Numbered from the stretch's first letter, positions 26,466 to 34,580 are shown. The stretch is 64,000 nucleotides of DNA from Alphaproteobacteria bacterium (GCA_040216735.1 JAVJOO010000005.1:124001-188000); one strand, 5' to 3'. Made by a program: numbers and translations. The notes: a model not told the origin generated them from the sequence alone.

Positions 26466-27596
26466 CTATTTCTCAGCCACGAAGACGTAATGAGTGCCGG
26501 TCTCTTTCTTGCTGAGCGTCGCGTTGCCGTTTTCCTGCCGGCTGGGGACGCGACGGTCGAAAGTCTTGGCCCGCTCAAAACCGGCCCCGACCGCCATGTC
26601 GGTCCAATCCAGCCGCTGGAGCGTGCCCAGGAACGGTTCGTTGTTGTAGTGAGTCAACCACTCCGAGAAGTAACCGTCGAAGGGATCGTCTTTGAACCCG
26701 ACGCCGTCTTGGTGGACCATCAACCCGCCCGGACGCAGCAGCCGGTGGCACTCCTTGAACACGCGCGCCATCGCCGCCGTCGAAGTTTCATGGAGCAGCA
26801 GGTGGGACACCACTAGGTCGAACGACCCATCGGCAAAGGACGTCGCCTCGGCGTTCTGTTGGCCAAAATGCACCGCTCGTCCCATCGCCTCGGCCCGCGC
26901 ATGGCCGTAGCGCAGCACCGGCGCCGCAACGTCGATCGCGTGGACCTCGGCACCGGGGAACACATCGCAATAGGGCAGCGTCGAATGGCCGATGGTGCAA
27001 CCCATATCGAGAATGCGCCGCGGCGCAAAGGCTGGGTAGGTCTGCCGGACCCAATGGGCGACCGACGCCCCCATGTCTTCGTTAAATGGCCCAAGCGTGC
27101 CGAAGAAATAGACGTTGATCGAGCGGTCGTATTCGGCGCCCGCGAACAGATCGTCGGCGACGTTCTCGCTGTGGTAACCGCCCGGCTTGCAATGGATGTC
27201 AGCCGCCGCATTGTAGCGCGGAACAACTACAGATGGGTCGAGCGTCAGCGAGCCCACCTGTTTTTGCCGTGCGGCCCGATCGATCAGGTCGGGCAATTGC
27301 CGCGCGATCGACGGCCCAACGGTGTCGTAGAGCATTTCTTGGGTGGTACGGTTCAATGCCGAAAAGGTCTTGCCGTAGTCGTCGCCCTGCATCGCGGTGA
27401 ACGCTTCGCGCGCGTTTTTTGGACGGCGTTTTTGGCTTCGCTCAAAGGCCGGCCGGGCGCGCGCTTCGTAGACCTTTTGCGCCCCGCCCAAGACGGTCCC
27501 GAGAACGTGGCCGCGCAAATTGCGAATGAAGTTCTGGCGCGACTGTTCGTCGTGCGCCGCCTCCGGGTACATATCGTGGAGCCCGATTTCCGGCAT
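26466..27596 (-). CDS. Class I SAM-dependent methyltransferase with long N-terminal extension (paralogue A)
   Basis: 376 residues from ATG 27596, which has a GCGAGG ribosome-binding site; an in-frame TTG two codons earlier is less likely. Residues 1-180 are an extension without known domain, ending in HCKPGGYHSE and DDLFAGAEYDRS. The methyltransferase core starts with RRILDMGCTIGHSTLPY (SAM motif I) near residue 200, then EVHAIDVAAPVLRYG, and FDLVVSHLLLHETS (motif IV). A second gene at 33346-34512 shares both extension and core along the whole length. Substrate unknown; the extension may bind it. It begins a run of minus-strand genes in an accessory region. Confidence 0.85.
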   Translation of the reverse strand: MPEIGLHDMYPEAAHDEQSRQNFIRNLRGHVLGTVLGGAQKVYEARARPAFERSQKRRPKNAREAFTAMQGDDYGKTFSALNRTTQEMLYDTVGPSIARQLPDLIDRAARQKQVGSLTLDPSVVVPRYNAAADIHCKPGGYHSENVADDLFAGAEYDRSINVYFFGTLGPFNEDMGASVAHWVRQTYPAFAPRRILDMGCTIGHSTLPYCDVFPGAEVHAIDVAAPVLRYGHARAEAMGRAVHFGQQNAEATSFADGSFDLVVSHLLLHETSTAAMARVFKECHRLLRPGGLMVHQDGVGFKDDPFDGYFSEWLTHYNNEPFLGTLQRLDWTDMAVGAGFERAKTFDRRVPSRQENGNATLSKKETGTHYVFVAEK

Positions 27597-27646
27597 GGCC
27601 AACCTCGCTAGGGACTAAGCCCCAGCACTTTAGCGGATTAGGCGGC

Positions 27647-28558
27647 CTAACGCACCGCCACAAGGTGGTTGGCGTATTGCTCGGGCTCGGTCATAACCTC
27701 GGGCAGGCGCTCGTAGGTCGGGGTGCCGCCGTCGGCGTTGATGTCGAAGAACATGAACTCTCGGAATCCGGCCTCCCGAAGTATCCAAACAAAGTGGGAT
27801 TCCGACAGGTATTGTTGGTACATCGGGTTCTTGACCACGACCTTGCCCAGGACCGCATCGTCCTCGACTCGAACGACGCGGGCATCCTTGATTTGTTCGA
27901 TCGAAAGGCCTGTCGAGCGCTCGTAGCTTTCTTCCGACTTATAGCGGATGACAGCGTCCTCAACCGGACGCAACCCAAAGCGTTCGCGCAGGGCGCTGTA
28001 GATCGGGATCGCAATCTCGGTCTCGTCCTCGTTCTCCTCGTCCTCACGAAACGAGAGCGATTCGCCACGTGCAGGAAACGACAAGATGAAGCCGCCGTCC
28101 TTTTTCAGGTTACGATGGGCGTTTTGCGCCATGCCAAGGAGCGCCGTAGGCGACGGCTTGCCGTCGGTGCCAAGAATACTGCTGGCACTATAGAACATGG
28201 CCAAGACGGCATCGGCCTTCCAGTCGGGGAACGTCGTTTCCACCGGGCCAACCAAGAGTTCGGTTTTGGCGTTGGGCGGCCGGATCGCATCGATGCCAAC
28301 ATATTTGCCGATCTTGAAGCGCGCTTCGGCGCGGATGAATTGCTCGTACTCGCCGGCACCGGCCAAAAACTCGACGATGTCGAGCGGGCGTTTGCGCAAA
28401 CTGGGCGCGTGGGTCATCAAGTGCTCGATCATGAACACCGCCCCTTCGGCCTCCAGAAACTTGAACGAGCGCGCCCGCGAATAGAGGCATTGGTAAAACG
28501 CATAATCCGCGTAGGGCGAGTCGATTATGATCGTGGTCTTCGATTTGTTCTTGGGCAT
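27647..28558 (-). CDS. Class I SAM-dependent methyltransferase-like protein
   Basis: 303 residues from ATG 28558. The fold is suggested by DIVEFLAGAGEYEQF near residue 60 (a motif I loop), KYVGIDAIRPPN (acidic end of strand 2), AVLAMFYSAS (motif IV position) and NLKKDGGFILSFPARG (post-IV strand). It is only distantly similar to the two long methyltransferases nearby and lacks their HCKPGGYH signature. It is 50 bases upstream of paralogue A on the same strand. Substrate unknown. A coupled role with the adjacent Asp/Glu-racemase-fold gene is possible. Confidence 0.72.
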   Translation of the reverse strand: MPKNKSKTTIIIDSPYADYAFYQCLYSRARSFKFLEAEGAVFMIEHLMTHAPSLRKRPLDIVEFLAGAGEYEQFIRAEARFKIGKYVGIDAIRPPNAKTELLVGPVETTFPDWKADAVLAMFYSASSILGTDGKPSPTALLGMAQNAHRNLKKDGGFILSFPARGESLSFREDEENEDETEIAIPIYSALRERFGLRPVEDAVIRYKSEESYERSTGLSIEQIKDARVVRVEDDAVLGKVVVKNPMYQQYLSESHFVWILREAGFREFMFFDINADGGTPTYERLPEVMTEPEQYANHLVAVR

Positions 28559-28640
28559 GGAGCTTTCCTGAAGGGCGGCCAGACATACAGGCGACCACGC
28601 GACCGTGCAAGCGCGGGGGGCGGCGCCCTGGCGGGGTTGC

Positions 28641-29378
28641 TTAGTAATCGCGCAACAGAGTTCCGAACCCGGCGATCCGGTCGTCGATGCCGAGCGTGCG
28701 CAGTGTGTGCCAATAGTCCACGACGTTGACCGACAGCACCGGCTTCTTGAGCCAAAACTCCGCTTCGTCGGAGATCCGCGCGGTCGGCAGATTGGTGCCG
28801 ACCTGGAGGATCGCATCGATACCGGGGTCGTTGAGTTCGCCGATCGCGGCGCGGATCGTCTCCGCTGGGGTTTGGGCGATGGCATGGCCGGTGTCGTATT
28901 GCAGCGCCTTCATTTTGACCACGGTGCAGCCGAGGCTTTCGAAGAAGCCCCGGACCAGCCCGTCGTCGGCCGTGAGGTAGGGCGTCAGGATGGAGACCCG
29001 CGTCAAGTTCATGGCCTTGACTGCCGCCGCATAGGCAAGCGAGGGGACCAACACCGTCATCCCCGCGTAGTCGCAAAGTCTCTTCTGAAAGGCCGTGCCG
29101 CCGGCCACGCCCCCCTCGAAGGAATCATGCGAATGACCCAACAGGATGATGTCCGGGAGTGCCAGCTTGACCGCGTCGATCGCGCCCTCCATGTCGAGCG
29201 CATATTGCCCGATCTTGAAGTCGGCACCTGCCCCTGCCGGCACCCCGACATTGGTCATCCGGGCGACGTGATTCGTAACGCCGGCCGGGCGCATGTCGTC
29301 GGATTCCGGTTGAACGGTCGTGTTCCGTCCCGGCACGAGAATACCAACGGTGGCGCGGTGGCCAAGGGTGTTTTTCAT
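28641..29378 (-). CDS. Maleate isomerase/Asp-Glu racemase superfamily protein lacking usual catalytic cysteines
   Basis: 245 residues from ATG 29378 (GGAGA ribosome-binding site). VGILVPGRNTTVQPESDDM matches the substrate-carboxylate loop of the maleate cis-trans isomerase branch. At the two positions where this superfamily normally has its acid-base cysteines, I read LLGHSHDSF (His82 instead of Cys) and LQVGTNLPT (Gly194 instead of Cys); the only cysteines are at 102 and 151. So it is unlikely to racemise or isomerise by the usual two-cysteine mechanism. It diverges from the deacetylase gene at 29554. Confidence 0.8.
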   Translation of the reverse strand: MKNTLGHRATVGILVPGRNTTVQPESDDMRPAGVTNHVARMTNVGVPAGAGADFKIGQYALDMEGAIDAVKLALPDIILLGHSHDSFEGGVAGGTAFQKRLCDYAGMTVLVPSLAYAAAVKAMNLTRVSILTPYLTADDGLVRGFFESLGCTVVKMKALQYDTGHAIAQTPAETIRAAIGELNDPGIDAILQVGTNLPTARISDEAEFWLKKPVLSVNVVDYWHTLRTLGIDDRIAGFGTLLRDY

Positions 29379-29476
29379 GGGCTGATCTCCGGGTCGACGA
29401 CTGGAATAGGCGGCGTGATACTGCAAGCGGCTGCATTCTAACCGTTGATCGGCCCACGCACACCCACCGGGCGGAG

Positions 29477-29501
29477 CGGATAAGGCCACTCGCCTTATCC
29501 G
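29477..29501. promoter_or_regulatory. Perfect inverted repeat in a divergent promoter region
   Basis: Nine-base arms CGGATAAGG (29477-29485) and CCTTATCCG (29493-29501) are perfectly complementary around a seven-base spacer. They lie in the 175-base interval between the racemase-fold gene (starts 29378, minus) and the deacetylase gene (starts 29554, plus). The symmetry, central position and lack of a U-tract suggest a dimeric repressor operator controlling one or both genes. No regulator is adjacent. Confidence 0.6.
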
Positions 29502-29553
29502 GCATTGGTTGGCTATAAAGGAGAACGTCACACCACGCCGGGAGGAACGATCA

Positions 29554-30468
29554 ATGGCCGACAATCCGTACAGCTTCCAGAACCGTTACTCTTTTTCGGC
29601 GATCCCGACGCGGCCACAATATACTTGGCCCAACGGTGCCAAGGTCGCCGTCTACTTTGCGCTCAACGTCGAGGCTTTTGAGTTCGGGCTCAACCCCGGC
29701 GCCGACTTCACCTCGATGCCCAAGGCGCCCTACCACCGGGGCTTTGCCTACCGCGACTACGGTAACCGGCTCGGCATTTGGCGGTTGTTGAACCTGTTCA
29801 ACGACTACGAACTACCCTGCGCCATTCTGCTCAACGCCAGCGTCTACGACGCCTGCCCGGAAATCCTCGAGCCGTGGCGCAAGCGCGGCGACGAGATCGT
29901 CGGCCACGGCCGCACCAACTCCGAACGCCAGGCCGAAATGACCGGCAATCAAGAACGCGAAATGTTCGAGATGGCCAACGCGCGCTACCTCAAAGAAGAA
30001 GGCAAGACGCCCAAGGGGTGGCTCGGCCCGTTCATTTCACAAAGCCCGCAGACGCCGGAACTGCTTAAGGAATTCGGCTACACCTACATGATGGACTGGT
30101 GGTTCGACGATCAACCGCAGTGGTTCCGGACCGACAAGGGCCCGATCCTTGCGGTCCCCTACCCCTCGATGGAACTCAACGACATTCCCGCCTTCATCAA
30201 CCGCGGCATCGACGACGACGCCTTTACCCGTATGATGATCGATACCTTCGATGAAATGGTCGATGAAAGTGCCAAGCACGGCTGGCCGCAGATCAACTGC
30301 TATTCGCTGCACACGTTCCTAATGGGACAGCCCCACAGAATCCGGCAATTGCGCCGGGTTTTCGAGCACATGGCCAAACGCCGCGACGACGTGTGGTTCT
30401 GCCACCCCGGACAGATTTCCGATCACGTATACGGCCTGCCCGAGGGCACCGTGGCCATGGCAAGGTAG
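29554..30468 (+). CDS. Polysaccharide deacetylase (NodB) superfamily hydrolase, PuuE-like
   Basis: 304 residues; ATG 29554 after a GGGAGGAA ribosome-binding site. The sequence PTRPQYTWPNGAKVAVYFALNVEAFEFG, then CAILLNASVYDACPEI and GDEIVGHGRTNSERQ, fits the PuuE-like branch of the NodB superfamily. The metal-binding TFDDGP motif of sugar deacetylases is missing, as in metal-independent allantoinase PuuE. Relatives hydrolyse cyclic amides rather than polysaccharides, so an amidase acting on a small N-heterocycle is plausible. It is the only plus-strand gene in this accessory stretch. Confidence 0.85.
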   Translation: MADNPYSFQNRYSFSAIPTRPQYTWPNGAKVAVYFALNVEAFEFGLNPGADFTSMPKAPYHRGFAYRDYGNRLGIWRLLNLFNDYELPCAILLNASVYDACPEILEPWRKRGDEIVGHGRTNSERQAEMTGNQEREMFEMANARYLKEEGKTPKGWLGPFISQSPQTPELLKEFGYTYMMDWWFDDQPQWFRTDKGPILAVPYPSMELNDIPAFINRGIDDDAFTRMMIDTFDEMVDESAKHGWPQINCYSLHTFLMGQPHRIRQLRRVFEHMAKRRDDVWFCHPGQISDHVYGLPEGTVAMAR

Positions 30469-30475
30469 GCGCCGT

Positions 30476-30667
30476 TCACGCCGCCCAACGGTCCGTCTGG
30501 TCGTATAGAAAGACCGCGACAACGCCGCCCCAGGCACGGGCGCCTTCGGCGTTGTCTGCCGCGTTGCAACGGTTGAGTTCGCGCACGGCGATTTCCATTG
30601 CGCCGTCCTCGCCAAATCTCGCGCTCAAACAATTGGCGGTCAACTGGTCGACCCAATTGGTCGTCAT
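30476..30667 (-). CDS. Small protein of unknown function (63 residues)
   Basis: ATG at 30667 has a strong GGAGG ribosome-binding site 5 bases away, which supports a real gene. The protein (MTTNWVDQLTANCLSARFGE..., ending AVFLYDQTDRWAA) is soluble, slightly acidic and has no motif I recognise. It lies 141 bases downstream of the DJ-1/PfpI gene on the same strand and could be co-transcribed with it under the ZTP riboswitch. Its end is 7 bases from the convergent deacetylase gene. Confidence 0.6.
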   Translation of the reverse strand: MTTNWVDQLTANCLSARFGEDGAMEIAVRELNRCNAADNAEGARAWGGVVAVFLYDQTDRWAA

Positions 30668-30808
30668 GCCATCCTCCGGCTCCGTTGATTCTCCAACACG
30701 GCACAGCGTGGCACCGGTTCGCGACGCTTTGATGACAAGACGCTAGGTTCGCGCGTAGGCCCCATAACCGTTCCGCCCCCTGCGCGCAGAGGGAGGACTA
30801 TTGAGGCG

Positions 30809-31435
30809 TTACACCGCGAGCTTGGCGACGAGTTCCTTGAGGTGGCCCGACGCTGCAGCGGCCGAGACCGGCGGAAACGGCGGCTGCGGGACATACTCGG
30901 CACTGAGTTGAACCGCCTGGGCAACATCGCGGCCCTGCATTTGTTCGACCAAATAGAGCGCCATGTCGATCCCGGCCGATACACCCGCCGCGGTCACGTA
31001 TTTGCCGTCCCGCACATAGCGTTCGGCAACGTAGGTCGCGCCGTATTTCGCCAAACCGTGCCCGGCGCGCCAGTGGGTCGTCGCACGACGCCCCATCAAT
31101 AGGCCGGCGGTGCCCAGGAACAGCGCGCCGCTACACACCGACGTCGTCCATTGCGTCGTCGCATCGAGCGCGACGATCCAATCTTTGTAGGCGGGATCGT
31201 GGATCGCTTCGGCGATGCCCTTGGAGCCGCCCGGTACCAGCAGCACATCGGTAGCGGTAACCTCGCTCAGGGCGTAGTCCGCCACCAAGCCAAGAGCGCC
31301 GTTGCCGGTGCGAACAGGGCCGCGCTCCTTGGCAACGAACTGCACCTCGGTACCGGGGACGCGGTTGAGAATATCGTACGGACCGACCGCATCGAGCGCG
31401 GTGATCCCGTCGTAAATCAGAAAGACGATCTTCAT
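30809..31435 (-). CDS. DJ-1/PfpI family protein, isocyanide-hydratase-like
   Basis: 208 residues with the DJ-1 flavodoxin-like fold: MKIVFLIYDGITALDAVGPYDIL with an acidic residue at position 15, and the nucleophile elbow TSVCSGALFLGTAGLL with Cys101. This resembles cyclohexyl-isocyanide hydratase (InhA), which uses a cysteine and an aspartate to add water to isonitriles, giving N-formamides. A catalytic rather than chaperone role is therefore likely, but the substrate is unknown. The ATG at 31435 follows TAGGAG. A ZTP riboswitch lies directly upstream, tying expression to purine/one-carbon status. Confidence 0.88.
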   Translation of the reverse strand: MKIVFLIYDGITALDAVGPYDILNRVPGTEVQFVAKERGPVRTGNGALGLVADYALSEVTATDVLLVPGGSKGIAEAIHDPAYKDWIVALDATTQWTTSVCSGALFLGTAGLLMGRRATTHWRAGHGLAKYGATYVAERYVRDGKYVTAAGVSAGIDMALYLVEQMQGRDVAQAVQLSAEYVPQPPFPPVSAAAASGHLKELVAKLAV

Positions 31436-31454
31436 GGCATTCTCCTAAGCCTGA

Positions 31455-31563
31455 AACACAAACGCCCGGGCGCATCGGTGACGACGTGCCCAGGCGATCG
31501 GCTGAGGATTACTTCTACGCTCCCCGGTGGTCGGTCCACCTGATATCGCCAGTTACGCAGAAG
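31455..31563 (-). promoter_or_regulatory. ZTP (pfl-motif) riboswitch with terminator-like expression platform
   Basis: Read on the minus strand, an eight-pair P1 stem (CTTCTGCG from 31563 with CGTAGAAG ending at 31512) encloses the conserved ACTGGCGAT bulge, a P2 hairpin GGTGG-ACCGA-CCACC and GGGGAGC. After a short linker comes the second conserved element GCCGATCGCCTGGGCA. These pieces match the known ZTP/ZMP aptamer. CGCCTGGGC (31488-31496) can instead pair with GCCCGGGCG (31463-31471) in a nine-pair stem followed by a U-rich TTTGTGTTT, so ligand binding should block a terminator or anti-terminator switch. It stands 20 bases before the DJ-1/PfpI start codon. Confidence 0.9.
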
Positions 31564-31653
31564 GGGTGACGCTTTGGGGTCTGTGTTTGGACACCCTCGC
31601 TATTGAGGAAGGAGATCCTAGCAGAAAAGGCTCAACCGCGGCACCACCGGCGT

Positions 31654-33045
31654 TCAGGCCGCGAGCAGGGCGGCGGCCTTGGTCTCGGCCAGTTTTGCTC
31701 CCTCGGCTTCGCCGCAGGCGTTCAGGGCAACGGCATACTGTTTCCACGCCCAGGGGCTACCCGGTAGGTTGGCGACGCGTTCGGCCAACAGGCTGCGGGC
31801 CTGATTGTAATCCTTGGCGCGCAACGCGCAGTCGATCACGGTTTGGGCGAAGACATCGCGCTGGGCGTTGCTGCCACCTAGATTCCCGATGCCGTAGCGC
31901 ACCGGCAGGAGACGCGCGAGTGCGCCGGCATAGTCGCCCCGCGCCAAGTGCGCATAGCCCTCCTCCATCGGTAAAAGGACGTCGCGTTCGAGGCCAGCGA
32001 CGGTACCATTACCGCGCGCTAGCGCCCGTGAGCCCGCGATCATTGCATCGAGATCCTCGCCGCGACCGTCGTAACCGAGGACCATGGCGAAATGTACCTG
32101 GGAGAACGGCAACAGATGGTCGTCCTTCTTGACCGCACACTTGTCGGCAAGTTCCTGCCACCGATCGCCCACATCGACGCCGCGGCTGGTGAGCCGCCAC
32201 AGCAACGCGGCTGCATTCGCGATATCCATGTAATCCATCGTCTCTTCGGGCCGTACGCCGCGGGCGTATAGCTCGAACACCGTCTCGAACTCTTCCAGTT
32301 CGACGTGATAGAGCGAGCGGTGCCACCACATATGATGGGCAAAAGGCCCGAGAGTCGGCCACCGGCCGTCGAGATCGGCCAACCAGGCCACGCCCTCGCG
32401 CAGCCGCGATTGGGTTTCCAGCACATGGGCGACGGCATGGACGCCCCATACGCCGTCCGGGTTTGCCGCACTCGCCTTGCGCCCCCAGCTTTCGGCGGGC
32501 TCGAACGCACCGGTTTCCTCAAGGGCGAAGCCGTACATCGCCTGGACATAGGGCGACCCCGCCTGCCCGTCCGGCCAAAAAGGTAGCGCGCGCGCCGCAG
32601 AGTCGCGCAACGGCGCCATGCGGCCCAGGAAAAACTGTACGAGATGCGAGACCCATTGCGCCAAAAGATCGCGGGGATTCTCCAAGAGAGCCCGTTCCCA
32701 GTGGGAGATCGCACCCGGCCAGTCGTCGTCGTACCAACAGTTGAGCGCGGCGGCATGGAGGCGTTCGCGCGCACCCACGTCGCCCTGGGCCACGATCTCA
32801 GTAGCACGCGCGCGCGCAGCCTCCCCGCCCGGCAACAGCGCCGGGTCGTTCGCCAGCCGCATGAAATAGCCCATCAAACAATGGCCGAGCACCAGGTCCG
32901 CATCGGCCGTCAGGGCTGCACCGAGGTGCTCGCCGCCGTCGTTGGCGAACCGCAAGAACGAATCGACGGCATCGTCGAGGTGGGCAACCGCTGCTGCGCT
33001 CGCCGCAGAGACATCGACCCCGTATCGGTCGGCATAAACGCCCAT
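31654..33045 (-). CDS. Tetratricopeptide repeat protein, StaR/TTC38-like
   Basis: 463 residues of helical TPR-type repeats. Landmarks are AVAHLDDAVDSFLRF, the LHAAALNCWYDDDWPGAISHWERALLENPRD repeat, and GVHAVAHVLETQSRLREGVAWL followed by HMWWHRSLYHVELEEF, a histidine-rich region conserved in the StaR-like family that includes human TTC38. Members are cytosolic with unknown function; conserved His/Trp motifs hint at an enzyme-like or ligand site rather than a plain scaffold. It lies 23 bases after the SHOCT gene, suggesting one transcript with it and methyltransferase paralogue C. Confidence 0.82.
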   Translation of the reverse strand: MGVYADRYGVDVSAASAAAVAHLDDAVDSFLRFANDGGEHLGAALTADADLVLGHCLMGYFMRLANDPALLPGGEAARARATEIVAQGDVGARERLHAAALNCWYDDDWPGAISHWERALLENPRDLLAQWVSHLVQFFLGRMAPLRDSAARALPFWPDGQAGSPYVQAMYGFALEETGAFEPAESWGRKASAANPDGVWGVHAVAHVLETQSRLREGVAWLADLDGRWPTLGPFAHHMWWHRSLYHVELEEFETVFELYARGVRPEETMDYMDIANAAALLWRLTSRGVDVGDRWQELADKCAVKKDDHLLPFSQVHFAMVLGYDGRGEDLDAMIAGSRALARGNGTVAGLERDVLLPMEEGYAHLARGDYAGALARLLPVRYGIGNLGGSNAQRDVFAQTVIDCALRAKDYNQARSLLAERVANLPGSPWAWKQYAVALNACGEAEGAKLAETKAAALLAA

Positions 33046-33068
33046 AGAGCCTCCCAGGTGTGTCGCGC

Positions 33069-33326
33069 TCAGTCGTCGTCCTCGTCGCCCAGCAGATGGC
33101 GGCGGCGCGAGATGTACTCGTCTTCGGTGATCTCACCGCGTTCCAGCATTTCGTCGAGCTCGGCGAGGCGCGAGGGTATCGTCGCATCCTCTGCCTCGTC
33201 ATGATCGCTCAACGGCGGTAACCGAGCGCCGGGATTCACGTTCTTTTTGTCGCGGCGGCGCAGCAACACCCATAGACCGACCAGCCCCAACAGGGCCAGC
33301 CCGATGATAACGATCAGGCGCACCAT
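33069..33326 (-). CDS. SHOCT-domain small membrane protein
   Basis: 85 residues: one N-terminal membrane helix (LIVIIGLALLGLVGLWVLL), a basic stop-transfer RRRDKK, a linker and a C-terminal SHOCT motif RLAELDEMLERGEITEDEYISRRRHLL, then an acidic tail. SHOCT motifs are short C-terminal elements in many bacterial membrane proteins, proposed to mediate oligomerisation. It sits 19 bases after methyltransferase paralogue C and 23 bases before the TPR gene, so the three are probably co-expressed. Confidence 0.8.
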   Translation of the reverse strand: MVRLIVIIGLALLGLVGLWVLLRRRDKKNVNPGARLPPLSDHDEAEDATIPSRLAELDEMLERGEITEDEYISRRRHLLGDEDDD

Positions 33327-33345
33327 CGGCGTTGCCTACGTGACG

Positions 33346-34512
33346 TTAGATCTTGCGCGCACCGAACACAGGATAGGCCGGCGTCCGCGAAACGGCGCGG
33401 TGCTTGGGCGATTGTTCGAGAAAAACGCTGGGCGCGAACTTGTGCTGGAACAGTGTCTCCTTGGGGAAACCGGCCTCGTGCATAAGCTGGCGCAGATTCT
33501 GGTCGTGCAGCGTGCCCCAGAACGGTTCGGCGTTGTAGTGCGTCGACCAGTCGCCCAGCGTGTGATCGTAGGGGTCGGGCATGTCTTCGTATTGCGGCGC
33601 CTCGAAATGCACCATCACGCCGCCCTTTGACAACAACCGGTGGCACTCGGCCAGAATGTTCCGCAGCGCCTTGTTCGAGGTTTCGTGGAACAGAATATGG
33701 GACACGATCAAGTCGAAATGACCGTCGGGGAAGTTGGTGTGTTCACCATTCTGTTGCGACCAATGGACCGCGTAGCCGAGCGATTCGGCGCGCGCATGGG
33801 CGTAGCGTAGGCAGGGCGCGGCGACATCGATGGCATAGACCTCCGCATCGGGATAAAGGTCCGCGTAGGGCAACGTCGAATGCCCCACCGTACACCCGAT
33901 CTCAAGGATGCGGCGTGGCTTCAAATCGGTGAACGTCTGCTTGGCGTAACGCGCGACCGAGCGACCCATGTCGTCGTTGAGTGGCCCCGAGGCCCCCATC
34001 GCGAACAAGTTGTATGACCGATCGTATTCGGCACCGGCAAAGAGATCATCCGCCGGCAGCAACTCGCTGTGATAGCCGCCAGGTTTACAGTGGATGTCGA
34101 CTGCGGTGTGGTAGCGGGGGATTTCTAAATTCGGATCGAGGACAAGCGTGCCCTGGCGGCGGCTATTGGTTGGTTTTGTAACTTTTTGCGCGCGGTCCAT
34201 CAGGTTACCGCTCAAGCGTTCCACCGATTCGCCGATCGAATCGAACATCAATTCTTGGGTCGTCCGGCGCAGTGCACCCCAGACCTGATTGAATTCCTCT
34301 TGCTCCATCGCGCGACGCACTTCGTGGCGGTTGACCGGCGCGCGGCCCTGGGCCTTTTCGAATTTCGGCTTGACCACATGGTCGTACAGCTTGCGTTTCC
34401 CAGGTGTCAGATCGCGCGACACATGAACCATCATCTCTAGAACGAAGTCCTCGCGCGCCGCCTCGTCGTGGTCGGGGGTCGCATACATCGAATGGGGTGA
34501 CGCTTGGGCCAT
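33346..34512 (-). CDS. Class I SAM-dependent methyltransferase with long N-terminal extension (paralogue C)
   Basis: 388 residues; ATG 34512 after CAGGAGA. It aligns with the gene at 26466-27596 over its whole length: RRTTQELMFDSIGESVERL, HCKPGGYHSE, DDLFAGAEYDRS in the extension, and RRILEIGCTVGHSTLPY, EVYAIDVAAPCLRYAHARAE, FDLIVSHILFHETS in the methyltransferase core. The C-terminus differs (QHKFAPSVFLEQSPKHR) and may set substrate choice. It is the promoter-proximal gene of a likely methyltransferase-SHOCT-TPR unit and begins 68 bases from the tgt end. Confidence 0.85.
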   Translation of the reverse strand: MAQASPHSMYATPDHDEAAREDFVLEMMVHVSRDLTPGKRKLYDHVVKPKFEKAQGRAPVNRHEVRRAMEQEEFNQVWGALRRTTQELMFDSIGESVERLSGNLMDRAQKVTKPTNSRRQGTLVLDPNLEIPRYHTAVDIHCKPGGYHSELLPADDLFAGAEYDRSYNLFAMGASGPLNDDMGRSVARYAKQTFTDLKPRRILEIGCTVGHSTLPYADLYPDAEVYAIDVAAPCLRYAHARAESLGYAVHWSQQNGEHTNFPDGHFDLIVSHILFHETSNKALRNILAECHRLLSKGGVMVHFEAPQYEDMPDPYDHTLGDWSTHYNAEPFWGTLHDQNLRQLMHEAGFPKETLFQHKFAPSVFLEQSPKHRAVSRTPAYPVFGARKI

Positions 34513-34580
34513 GGTGTCTCTCCTGTGGACGGCACGGAAATTTCGGCAAGTCTAGTCGATTTTGCCGGCCAGGGCGACGC

